Assembly (NCBI GenBank): GCA_000309945.1
Contig: CM001633.1
Location: 3,979,912 to 4,043,911, forward strand
Origin: Leptolyngbyaceae cyanobacterium JSC-12
Lineage (GTDB): Bacteria > Cyanobacteriota > Cyanobacteriia > Leptolyngbyales > Leptolyngbyaceae
Direction: 5' to 3'
Length of the DNA stretch: 64,000 bases
The notes beneath the pieces were generated by a model. The model was not told the origin of the DNA, did no database searches, and was given only the letters and a program-made list of their open reading frames with translations. Both the position numbers and the translations under genes were made by a program. Positions 11,515-19,111 of this stretch are shown in pieces (within the stretch, counting starts at the first letter, position 1; the number at the start of each line of letters is the position of its first letter).

Positions 11515-11918
11515 ATGCACGAAATCTTGTTGGGAAAGTACCTGACTTTGCAGGAATTTTGCACGTGTACGCAGATGTACTAGAAGTACGCTGACCCAAT
11601 AAACCCCTACCCTGAAAACCTAGAGGAAACGATTCCAGCGTTGCAGGCACTTTGTCAGCACATACTCGATCCGGTGATTGACCACTTTGGCAGAGAGCGC
11701 TTTCAGGTTGACCTACGGGTTTTGCTCAAAGGATTTGAAGCGGTTTTTGAGCCAGAAAGACCCAGAGATAGGCATAAAGAAGATCCAAGCCGTGACCAGC
11801 ACATGGCGCATGAGAAAAACTGGAATGGCAAGTATTACTGCAACCCCTTGCGGGTAACGCAAAGCGATCGCCCCTTAGAGTAGCTTCTGGAACAACGGTT
11901 ACCGTTTGATTCGCTGTA
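11515..11918 (+). pseudogene. M15-peptidase-like gene, broken 5' copy (copy A)
   Basis: Starts at an ATG after a good AGGAGG ribosome site. The frame reads LGKYLTLQEFCTCTQMY, then an in-frame TAG at codon 23, then NPYPENLEETIPALQALCQH and FGRERFQV. A one-base insertion shifts the frame before TYGFCSKDLKRFLSQKDP. Further on come RDQHMAHE and NGKYYC, then LLEQRLPFDSLY. The H-containing RDQHMAHE motif, with PIHISY supplied by the later copies, resembles the zinc ligands of M15 D-Ala-D-Ala carboxypeptidase-like proteins. The 3' end is replaced by a toxin-antitoxin module. Inactive as it stands. Confidence 0.6.
11843..11918. repeat. 76-bp direct repeat, left copy
   Basis: Matches 12648-12723 with one mismatch. 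The pair flanks the DUF433/DUF5615 toxin-antitoxin operon and consists of M15-like gene sequence. Confidence 0.85.
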
Positions 11919-11940
11919 ATTGGATTAAAATCTATTCTTC

Positions 11941-12294
11941 TTACTGATGTACAACCACAGAGTCTCTACTCAATTCAATGTAGTTGTGTTGAGACAGCAG
12001 ATCAACGATGAGGGGTAGGTTTGTAGTGAAGAGAATTTCTAAGTCTGCGTTTTTGATGTTTCCTGTCGTGACAAGCAGCAGTTTATAGGGTTGCTGCACA
12101 GTGAGGAAGGAATCAACGAAATCTGAGTCTTTGGTGATGACGACTCGTTCTTGCTGAATGGAAATCGAATTGATGATTGAGTCTGGAGTAGCGTTTTGCT
12201 GCGGAAGTTCTCTAGTATGAACGATGTCATAGCCAGCTTCTTGAAGTAGTCGGGCAAGTTAAAGGGGGAGTTGGGCATCAACGAGAAACTTCAT
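11941..12294 (-). pseudogene. DUF5615 PIN-like toxin, in-frame stop at codon 12
   Basis: Minus-strand frame of 118 codons beginning MKFLVDAQLPL, then TAA at codon 12 (bases 12259-12261), then LARLLQEAGYDIVHTRELPQ, VVITKDSDFVDSF and a normal C-terminus. This is the DUF5615 PIN-like family: the first acidic residue lies in FLVDAQLP and the later acidic pair in TKDSDF. Its ATG overlaps the stop of the DUF433 antitoxin by four bases, as in intact operons. The early stop should prevent production of full-length toxin unless translation restarts internally. Confidence 0.8.
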
Positions 12295-12527
12295 GATGCC
12301 AGCTTGTGAATGCTCTTAACCTGACTAAGACGAGCGGCAAATAGCAGAACAGCAAGAATATCATCTGATTCAAGGTCATCGTAGTCGGCAAGGATTTCTT
12401 CAGTTGTCATGCCGGAACTCAGAAGCTCAAGGATAAACTCGACGGGGTAACGTAATCCACGAATGCAGGGCTTACCGTGACATATCTCTGGATTATGCGT
12501 GATACGTTGCAGTAAGTTCTTTTCCAT
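12291..12527 (-). CDS. DUF433 family antitoxin
   Basis: 78-aa DUF433 protein: LLQRITHNPEICHGKPCIRG and RYPVEFILELLSSGMTTEEI are the family hallmarks, followed by DYDDLESDDILAVLLFA. DUF433 proteins are winged-HTH-like antitoxins paired with DUF5615 PIN-like toxins. The start at 12527 (MEKNLL) fits the family; an upstream ATG at 12572 is less likely. It is first in the operon, overlapping the toxin start by ATGA. It is intact although its toxin partner carries a premature stop. Confidence 0.85.
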   Translation of the reverse strand: MEKNLLQRITHNPEICHGKPCIRGLRYPVEFILELLSSGMTTEEILADYDDLESDDILAVLLFAARLSQVKSIHKLAS

Positions 12528-12583
12528 ACTTGGCTCAATTTCTGATTTTGTGGATGCATGGGCGGATTGCACCTACCGCTCCT

Positions 12584-12850
12584 CCAGTTTAAGCCACCGA
12601 TCGCCTCGGTGCTGCCTGTGATTTTCGGGTTATTGGGTTGGAGAGCGACCCCTTGCGGGTAGCGCAAAGCGATCGCCCCTTAGAGTAGCTTCTGGAACAA
12701 CGGTTACCGTTTGATTCGCTGTACTACTATGGAGGCGATCGACCTATCCACATTAGCTACAGCCCTCAACAAAGGCAAAGTATTTGGACATTCACAGACA
12801 GGGGAGTGCCAACCAGAAAAGGGATTGAGCAGTGGTTAGAACGCCTTGGG
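12584..12850 (+). pseudogene. M15-peptidase-like gene, 3' fragment (copy B)
   Basis: Encodes, with one frame change and an internal stop, the C-terminal half of the same gene as copy A: DRLGAAC region, LLEQRLPFDSLYYYGGDRPI, HISYSPQQRQSIWTFTD and the natural end RKGIEQWLERLG. PIHISY is the expected last zinc-ligand motif of M15-like enzymes. No start. Its last 15 bases are also the 3' end of the opposing HicA gene. It contains the right copy of the 76-bp repeat (12648-12723). Confidence 0.6.
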
Positions 12851-13033
12851 TAGTCCTGCCTGTTTGAGGACAGCATTTGCCGTGTGACGAGATTTAATCG
12901 AGCCGTCTACCACAAACCGCCGATCGGTCATTGGGCTGTACCAGATTTCGTGGTCTCCTTTGCCTTGACGTTCAAAAGAACAACCTGCTTCGGTCAACAG
13001 TTTTTTGAGCGCAGGCGTGAGCGATGTAGCCAT
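12836..13033 (-). CDS. HicA-like type II toxin
   Basis: 65-aa protein of the HicA mRNA interferase type: LTPALKKLLTEAGCSFERQG, then GDHEIWYSP with the catalytic histidine, and SRHTANAVLKQAGL. It adopts a small dsRNA-binding-like fold and would cleave mRNA. It lies three bases downstream of the HicB-like gene. It appears intact, and its 3' end overlaps the M15-like fragment on the other strand. Confidence 0.8.
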   Translation of the reverse strand: MATSLTPALKKLLTEAGCSFERQGKGDHEIWYSPMTDRRFVVDGSIKSRHTANAVLKQAGLPKAF

Positions 13034-13036
13034 TGA

Positions 13037-13279
13037 TCAAGCAACCTCGATTAGTTCTTGCCGATGGCTCGTAAGTTGAATAACAATCGTCCCTGCATAA
13101 TCGGCAGAAATGACATGGTTGAGGAGCAGTAGATCGGGGATGATCTGCCGTAGCTTTTGACTCAGTGCCTCGATCGTATCCGCTTCAGTGGCTAATCCCG
13201 GTACATCTTCACTGGTTGCCACCCAGACGGCGGCTTCTGCATCCCAAAAGGCATCAATTTGATAAGTGTCCTGTTCCAT
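13037..13279 (-). CDS. HicB-like antitoxin (DUF1902)
   Basis: 80-aa protein with the partial-RNase-H-like fold of HicB: YQIDAFWDAEAAVWVATSED, then PGLATEADTIEALSQKLRQIIPDLL, and a last strand with TIVIQLTSHRQEL. DUF1902 proteins act as HicB-type antitoxins. It precedes hicA in a two-gene operon. No separate DNA-binding domain is visible. Confidence 0.78.
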   Translation of the reverse strand: MEQDTYQIDAFWDAEAAVWVATSEDVPGLATEADTIEALSQKLRQIIPDLLLLNHVISADYAGTIVIQLTSHRQELIEVA

Positions 13280-13307
13280 GCCTGCCTCTACCTGAGCGGT
13301 CGTTTTT

Positions 13308-13563
13308 CCAGTTTAAATCACCGATCGCCTCGGTGCTGCCTGTGTTTTCGGATTGTGGGGTTGGAGAGCGATCGTGGATTCTGGGACAGCGATTGCCGTT
13401 TGATTCCCTGTACTACTATGGAGGCGACCTTTACGGTATCTGCGAAGCAGCGCGCCCCATCCACATCAGCTACGCTCCTCAACGAAGACACAGTATTTGG
13501 GCGTTTACAGATGGAGGAATGCCCACGAGGAAAGGTATTGGGCAATGGCTCGGCGAAATTTAA
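13308..13563 (+). pseudogene. M15-peptidase-like gene, 3' fragment (copy C)
   Basis: Second 3' copy of the same gene: the TDRLGAAC region, a frameshift, then ILGQRLPFDSLYYYGGD, an extra insertion (LYGICEAA), RPIHISYAPQRRHSIWAFTD and the C-terminal end RKGIGQWLGEI. It matches copy B over nearly its full length but has diverged more. No start codon; non-functional. Together with copy B it flanks the HicBA operon. Confidence 0.6.
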
Positions 13564-13584
13564 GGTGCTAGTATTTTCCCTAAG

Positions 13585-13612
13585 TAAATTAGATGGAATC
13601 TTATCTAATTTA
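13585..13612. promoter_or_regulatory. Perfect 10-bp inverted repeat upstream of HEPN gene
   Basis: TAAATTAGAT, an 8-base spacer, then ATCTAATTTA. It lies immediately before the AAGGAG ribosome site (13617-13622) of the HEPN-like gene. The position and AT-rich symmetry suggest an operator; a hairpin in the leader RNA is the alternative. Confidence 0.5.
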
Positions 13613-13629
13613 GTGTAAGGAGATCAGCA

Positions 13630-14073
13630 TTGCCGGATACCTACGATAAACGTTGTCAATTAGGAGCATCTCGCCGTCGTCTTGAAGATGCTGTAGCTCT
13701 ACATAGTTGTAGGCGTTGGTGGGGGGCAGTTTATATAGGAGGGTATGCGATTGAATGTTCTCTAAAATCTCTTATCTGCTATGACGAGCATAAAACCAAC
13801 TTTAAGGAAACTTCAGCCTTCAAGATGGGCTTACAGGGTGCAAGCCTGCACAACTTAGCAAGATTGCTCAGCAGGACTAGCTTGCAGCGTACTATCGAAT
13901 TAGACAGAACTGGAAAGCTTAGAGACACCTGGAAGACTATAGTTTCAGTTTGGACTAATGATGAACTACGATATTCTGACAAACTAGGAGAAGAATTAGA
14001 CAGCACAAAATTTATTGAGGCAGTGAAAACGTGGCATCAGCTACTTCTAAGTAAGCAAGGAGAAGCCTCATGA
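13630..14073 (+). CDS. HEPN-like domain protein
   Basis: 147-aa, mostly helical protein. Residues 12-60 (ASRRRLEDAVALH..., WGAVYIGGYAIECSLKSLI) match the paired-helix pattern of HEPN domains, and ASLHNLARLL is the usual second-half motif. A canonical R-x4-6-H ribonuclease motif is not evident (nearest is R17-x7-H25), so RNase activity is not claimed. The start is a TTG with AAGGAG at ideal spacing. The stop overlaps the next gene's ATG by four bases, so the two are translationally coupled. A 10-bp inverted repeat sits in the leader. HEPN proteins are frequent toxins or effectors in defence islands; that role here is inferred from context. Confidence 0.65.
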   Translation: MPDTYDKRCQLGASRRRLEDAVALHSCRRWWGAVYIGGYAIECSLKSLICYDEHKTNFKETSAFKMGLQGASLHNLARLLSRTSLQRTIELDRTGKLRDTWKTIVSVWTNDELRYSDKLGEELDSTKFIEAVKTWHQLLLSKQGEAS

Positions 14074-16745
14074 CAGATATATCGATAATATTAGATCAAA
14101 TCAAGAGCCATCTGCTTCAAGAATTACAACCTCAAGATCCTGAAGCAATAGTATCTGTAAGGAAAACTTCTCTAGGTTGGCTCACAGTTCAAGTTGTAAC
14201 TGATTGCTTTGAGGGAAAGACTTTAGCCGAACGTGAAGAGAAGATTGATAGCTTACTTGCAGCAGTAAAGTTGAACCTTGGTCAATATCCTATTGCCAGC
14301 TACAGCTTGTTAACTCCACAAGAAGAATTTGAACAGCCAGATGAGAATATTCAACTACCTCTTTGGTCAGATGTATTGATGGCTCCTGACCCTAATCATC
14401 GAGCTTCTATTGAAAAAGACATTCCAAACCGCCCACAGATTGTAACCTTTTACTCCTTTAAAGGAGGGGTGGGCCGCTCTACGGCTCTAGGAATGGTAGC
14501 CATTCTACTAGTCAATCGCAACCGTCGTGTAGTTATCATTGATTTTGATCTTGAAGCACCTGGTATTTCAATACTACTCCGTCCAGATGCCGCAGATGGA
14601 AATGGAGTACAAAATTATGGAGTCTTAGATTACATTCATCAACGTTATCTAACTCCAAATGAAAATATTCCTGCAATTGAAGATTGTATTCATCAAGTTA
14701 ATTTGCCCAGTCGTGGTGAGCTTTTCTTAGTACCTGCTGGAGAATATAATGAAAACTATGTTCATCGATTAGCTGAGTTAGACCGAAGAACTTGGCAATC
14801 CTTATATAAAGGAGAAACGAATCCAGTTCAGCAACTTATAAAAGATATAAAAGAGCAAATAGATCCTGATGTCATTCTGATAGATGCTCGCCCGGGATTC
14901 AACGATACAGGTGCAATTGCGTTACTTGACTTAGCGGACACGGGAGTTATTTGTTTTTCACCAACTGACCAAAGCTTTGATGGTTTGCGTTGGGTGATAC
15001 AAGCTGCTCGTAAGCAGTCTGACTATCAAGGTAAACCCGATCTTCGCTTCCTACTTACACCAATGCCGACCCTTGCCGAAGATCAGCTTGATTCCTGGAT
15101 AACTAAAGCTGAGGATTGGATAGTAGAACATTGGGGTTTACCTGATGGTGTAAGCGTGGGAGAACTTTACTATAAAATTTTCTACAACCCAAACATTGCA
15201 GCTTTATCTAGCTTAATTAATGCTCCGGTAAATCTTCTGAATGATTATTTGCCGATAGTAGATGCTATTGATGCTAGTCTTCCAGATATTAAACCAGTCA
15301 TACCTGCTACAGCTACTACGGGAAATCGTGAAACTATTCTGAATGAGCTTCATTTTGAAGCAGCAAGGGCACAAGATTTACAGGCAGATAGTATCCCGAC
15401 TATCTTTCAACGTACAGAAGATTTTCCAAAGTTTCTTAGCAATAGGACATGGCTGGTTCGAGGTGCTAAAGGAACAGGTAAAAGTATTTTATTTAGGCTA
15501 TTTGTAGAACAGTCAGATAGAGCTAAGGAATTAGCGAATACCGATGTTGATTTAACCATCTGCCAGTTTGTTGCTGCACACGGCGAATCTAGGTTAAGAG
15601 CCTCTATTTTGAGCAGTGAAAATCTTGCGAATTATGAACAGCAAGTTGGTGAGAATAGCTGGGCTATTTTTTGGCTAAACTATGCCATTTTGCAATTATT
15701 TAGTAATTTTTCAGAGCTATCTTCTGTTCCTGAACTAAACAATGACTTAGCTGCATTAATTGCCGAAGAGCATTTGACACAAGCTTCGATTGTCGAATGG
15801 CTAGTACAACGTACTCAATCACCGCAAGCGATTCCCCAAGCTAGTGATGAATTGAGAAAAATCGATCGTTGGTTAAATGAGAACAATAAGAGTGTATGGC
15901 TTTTATATGATGAGCTTGACGCTGGATTTGGATTTGGATCAGATAGTTATGCACGAAGAAGACGTGCATTAGAAACTCTTTTAGCTTGGTGGTTAGAAAG
16001 TGGAACTAGCTTAAAGCGGATTGTACCAAAGATATTTTTGCGAGAGGATATTTGGAATCAGCTTAATTTTGTGAATAAAGGGCATTACGTAGGGAGATCG
16101 CTACAACTAAGCTGGGATGAAGCTGATCTGTGGAGGTTGGTTTTACGTCAGGCTTTACAAAGTTCTTCCACTTTGAGTCAAGCTTTAGAACAGGAATTTG
16201 GGATAACAGTAGGTAGGCTTGAAACGTTTGAGTTAGGACAATTGCGTAGAAGTCTTTACCCACTGTGGGGAGAGCGTATGGGGCGAGGGAAGAAAGCATT
16301 TACCTATAACTGGGTGCGTACACGAATTGCTGATAGTAACGAGAACTGTTTTCCACGGAGTTTGGTCTTACTTTTAGAAGAAGCAGTACGTAACGAAAAA
16401 AACTTTTCTACAGAATACAGTTCTGAAATAGTGCTGCGCCCAAAATCATTAATTGATGCATTTCCCACTGTTTCAGAGCAAAGAGTAGATGAGGTGCGTA
16501 ATGAATATCCTGAACTTGAAGAACCTCTTAATAGACTTCAAGGAGAACGTTCACCTATTGATGAAAAGAGGCTGTCGGATATCTGGAATGTGCAAGATGG
16601 TGAGTTATCCCTTCGTATCAAAGAAATGGTAGAGGCTGGAATTTTGAGAGAACGCTCTCGTCCTAAAGATCCTCCTCCTCGCATTTACTCTATTGCCGAA
16701 CTATATTTGTATGGATTAGGAATGGTTCGTAAGGGTCAGCGATAA
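14070..16745 (+). CDS. Dual P-loop ATPase: ParA-like KGGVGR domain plus Sll1717-type AAA domain
   Basis: 891-aa protein. After a ~100-residue N-terminal domain it has a ParA/MinD-type module with YSFKGGVGRSTALG (about residues 126-139; Arg replaces the usual signature Lys), VVIIDFDLEAPG, and ILIDARPGF. A second P-loop, RGAKGTGKS (about residues 463-471), begins an AAA/STAND-like module with WLLYDELDAGFGFGSD as Walker B; this part resembles the cyanobacterial Sll1717-type P-loop ATPases. The C-terminus (SLRIKEMVEAGILRER) looks like a winged helix. It is coupled to the upstream HEPN-like gene by an ATGA overlap. A sensor/switch role for the HEPN partner is inferred. Confidence 0.7.
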   Translation: MTDISIILDQIKSHLLQELQPQDPEAIVSVRKTSLGWLTVQVVTDCFEGKTLAEREEKIDSLLAAVKLNLGQYPIASYSLLTPQEEFEQPDENIQLPLWSDVLMAPDPNHRASIEKDIPNRPQIVTFYSFKGGVGRSTALGMVAILLVNRNRRVVIIDFDLEAPGISILLRPDAADGNGVQNYGVLDYIHQRYLTPNENIPAIEDCIHQVNLPSRGELFLVPAGEYNENYVHRLAELDRRTWQSLYKGETNPVQQLIKDIKEQIDPDVILIDARPGFNDTGAIALLDLADTGVICFSPTDQSFDGLRWVIQAARKQSDYQGKPDLRFLLTPMPTLAEDQLDSWITKAEDWIVEHWGLPDGVSVGELYYKIFYNPNIAALSSLINAPVNLLNDYLPIVDAIDASLPDIKPVIPATATTGNRETILNELHFEAARAQDLQADSIPTIFQRTEDFPKFLSNRTWLVRGAKGTGKSILFRLFVEQSDRAKELANTDVDLTICQFVAAHGESRLRASILSSENLANYEQQVGENSWAIFWLNYAILQLFSNFSELSSVPELNNDLAALIAEEHLTQASIVEWLVQRTQSPQAIPQASDELRKIDRWLNENNKSVWLLYDELDAGFGFGSDSYARRRRALETLLAWWLESGTSLKRIVPKIFLREDIWNQLNFVNKGHYVGRSLQLSWDEADLWRLVLRQALQSSSTLSQALEQEFGITVGRLETFELGQLRRSLYPLWGERMGRGKKAFTYNWVRTRIADSNENCFPRSLVLLLEEAVRNEKNFSTEYSSEIVLRPKSLIDAFPTVSEQRVDEVRNEYPELEEPLNRLQGERSPIDEKRLSDIWNVQDGELSLRIKEMVEAGILRERSRPKDPPPRIYSIAELYLYGLGMVRKGQR

Positions 16746-16779
16746 TTGGTGTATATATTTTAATTGGTGTATATATTTT
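16744..16779. repeat. Two perfect tandem copies of an 18-bp AT-rich unit
   Basis: AATTGGTGTATATATTTT occurs twice back to back directly at the stop codon of the dual-ATPase gene, in the gap between it and the convergent methyltransferase gene. Function unknown. Confidence 0.8.
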
Positions 16780-16822
16780 TGCTATCGTAAATCTCAAGCG
16801 ACAAGTCAGTTTTTAATTCTTT

Positions 16823-18901
16823 TTATTCCCTCTGCTTTGTCCGAATGGTTGATCGCACTAGCTTCACTCGATAAGGATCAGCATCTTTCCGCCAGACTAC
16901 TCGATGCCCCTTCAACTCTGCACAATGATCTTCCAGGCATTTTTGCCAGCCACGAGTGTCGTAAATCAGACGCAAATCATCCAGCAAGCCCCATTCTGTT
17001 TCCTGCCGCGTCAGCTTTGCGAACTTCTCATACAGCGGATAGTCGGCTGTTACCATTGAATCCTTCTGGTGCAGTAGGGGTGGGTTGTCGTTGGGGTCAT
17101 AGTCCCGGTAATGGACGTGGAGATCTCGTAGGTCGATCGCCATACTGGTGTGCAGGGCAGGATGGGGATCGGTATCAAAATTTGGGTAGAACAGGTAAGA
17201 AATCTTGGGTTTGCGGAAGTGGAATTTGACGACATTGGCTTCCTGGGGACGACCGATCGTGCGAGAGGCGCAACCTTCGTAGAGCCTCAGTAGCGGGTCA
17301 AGTGCCTCGATCGCCGACACATGGACCCACAGCGAATTTGGTCGCTTCTGCCCGATCGCACTACTCTTGCAGCGTTCCTCAATGATTTCTAGATCGCCCA
17401 AACTCATCAGCATCAGGTCTGCCGCAGCACAGGCTTGCTGATAGCCACCAAATAGACTTTTGATGTCGTTCTGAACCACAGGTGTTAGATCTCGGAGCTT
17501 GGGACGACGACCAAAATGACTTAATGCCAAGTAAACCAACAGGTCTTGACGACGGCGATCGCTAATCGCATCCCACTCCTGCGGATTCGTAGCTTGCAGG
17601 ACGATCTGAAATGCCCGTCGCAGATTGCCAAATTCAGTGCTGAGTGCTTCTGTCTCAGGCAGCTCCTCAAGGGTCGGCAATCGTCCCCGCTCCGTAAAGA
17701 ACGCCATCAACGGAGTCAGCAGTTCTTTGTAATCTTCAAACCGTTTATTCGCCAGTTGCACTTTAGGAACACTGACTCGCGATCGAAACCGAGATGCCCG
17801 AAAACTCTGCGCTTGCGTCTCATCCCGAAAAACGAAGTAGATCCCTAACCCTGCCGGAACTGCATCAACTCCAAGCACCTGGTCAATGTAAAGCTTCAGT
17901 TCCTCTTGGTCATAGTATTTCTGGAAGGTATTACGACTGGTAATCACCCCATCCTCGTAGGCAATCTGACTGTTGCCCTGAGCAATGAGAACCTGGGCTG
18001 AAACAATCAATACCTGTCGGGTTAGCTCCCAGGCTTTAATCAAAGCCTCGCGCCGCTCTGCCTGGGACTCGATAACATTGATGACATATCCCAGGTTAAC
18101 GACATCCGCAGCGACTAAAGGAGAATCTGGGCGGTAGTAGGGGTCCCAGCCAGAACCCTTGTAGCCCAGTTTGGCAACCCGTTCCAGATCGCCGCCCTGC
18201 CCACAGCCGTAGTCAAAGAAGGTTGTATTTTGGTTTAGCAACCCTGCCTCTAATGCCAAACGCACAGGCTTGGAGAAGTCGTTGCGGCTGATGGCTGCTT
18301 TGTGGCGATCGATCTTGACCTGAGTAGACTGGTCGTTGAGGAACGCGGGCGAAGCCATCCCTGAAGGAGCGCGGTGGATCAGGGTATGCCCTTGAAACGC
18401 AACCTTAAATTGGGCTAAGCGTTCTTCCCAAGCTAAGCGTGTCCCGATCGCCCTTGGATTATCCAGTAGCCCCAGAGCTTCTTCCTGACGAGTGAGGGCA
18501 GCGAACTGCTGGTAGTGGGGATAATCAGTCCCAACAAAGGTTTCTTTTCGATGAAGAATAAAGGGGTTACCTGCCTCACTGTAATCTCGACGATTCACCT
18601 CACGGCTTAGCAGGTTCACCTGAATGCTGGACTGAAGCGCCGGGTGTGGATCGCTGTCAAAATCTGGGTATGAGAGGTAGGAGATGCTCGGCTTTCCCAG
18701 ATTGAATTTAACAAGCGTAATCCCCTCTGGGTGAGCAGCAATCTCTCTGGCTTCCCTCTCGTACTCTTGCAGAAGCGGGTCTAATGATTCCAGGGCTGAG
18801 ACGTGGACGTACAAGGCATCCGGCAACAGCTTACCCACCTTGCTGCGTCGGCAGGTAAGGGCGATCCGTTCAGATATAGTCGAATCCACAAAACATTGCA
18901 T
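16823..18901 (-). CDS. DNA phosphorothioation-associated putative methyltransferase
   Basis: 692-aa protein of the family found beside dnd/ssp loci. The central part has a SAM-dependent methyltransferase signature, TTFFDYGCGQGGDLERVAK with GWDPYY and a following VINVIE segment (about residues 230-285). A ~180-residue domain occurs twice, once at the N-terminus (about 10-190) and once at the C-terminus (about 510-690). Both copies share VHVSA(L/I)E(S/A)LDPLL, KPSISYLSYP versus KPKISYLFYP, DPHPALQSS versus DPHPALHTS, and LTRQE. The target (base, or restriction protection) is unknown. It is downstream of the HsdR-N-like nuclease on the same strand and divergent from the ssp operon. Confidence 0.8.
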   Translation of the reverse strand: MQCFVDSTISERIALTCRRSKVGKLLPDALYVHVSALESLDPLLQEYEREAREIAAHPEGITLVKFNLGKPSISYLSYPDFDSDPHPALQSSIQVNLLSREVNRRDYSEAGNPFILHRKETFVGTDYPHYQQFAALTRQEEALGLLDNPRAIGTRLAWEERLAQFKVAFQGHTLIHRAPSGMASPAFLNDQSTQVKIDRHKAAISRNDFSKPVRLALEAGLLNQNTTFFDYGCGQGGDLERVAKLGYKGSGWDPYYRPDSPLVAADVVNLGYVINVIESQAERREALIKAWELTRQVLIVSAQVLIAQGNSQIAYEDGVITSRNTFQKYYDQEELKLYIDQVLGVDAVPAGLGIYFVFRDETQAQSFRASRFRSRVSVPKVQLANKRFEDYKELLTPLMAFFTERGRLPTLEELPETEALSTEFGNLRRAFQIVLQATNPQEWDAISDRRRQDLLVYLALSHFGRRPKLRDLTPVVQNDIKSLFGGYQQACAAADLMLMSLGDLEIIEERCKSSAIGQKRPNSLWVHVSAIEALDPLLRLYEGCASRTIGRPQEANVVKFHFRKPKISYLFYPNFDTDPHPALHTSMAIDLRDLHVHYRDYDPNDNPPLLHQKDSMVTADYPLYEKFAKLTRQETEWGLLDDLRLIYDTRGWQKCLEDHCAELKGHRVVWRKDADPYRVKLVRSTIRTKQRE

Positions 18902-18937
18902 CAGTTCTTAATCAGATCCTGATCTAACCCCTCCCAA

Positions 18938-19060
18938 CCTCCCCTTGGCAAGGGGAGGTGACGCAGGCGGTGGGGTAAGTTCTATCGCATTGTCCCTGCA
19001 CCCCTGCAACGCGCCATTCTGCAAGGGGAAGTGCCGCAGGCGTTGGGGTAAGTTCTATAC
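18938..19060. repeat. Two tandem copies of a dispersed hairpin repeat
   Basis: The first unit contains a perfect hairpin, CCTCCCCTT / AAGGGGAGG around GGC, followed by GCAGGCGGTGGGGTAAGTTC. A second, less perfect unit ends GCAGGCGTTGGGGTAAGTTC about 70 bases later. It lies between the nuclease and methyltransferase genes, where it could terminate transcription or stabilise the upstream RNA. Confidence 0.6.
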
Positions 19061-19111
19061 AGCATCAGATTAAATTGATATTACTACACGAAAGCCATGA
19101 TTATTATGGCG

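Noticed and set aside
11941-12294. Recoding of TAA in the toxin genes
   Set aside because: All core genes here end normally with TAA and no genome-wide recoding is known in cyanobacteria, so the stops are read as true interruptions.
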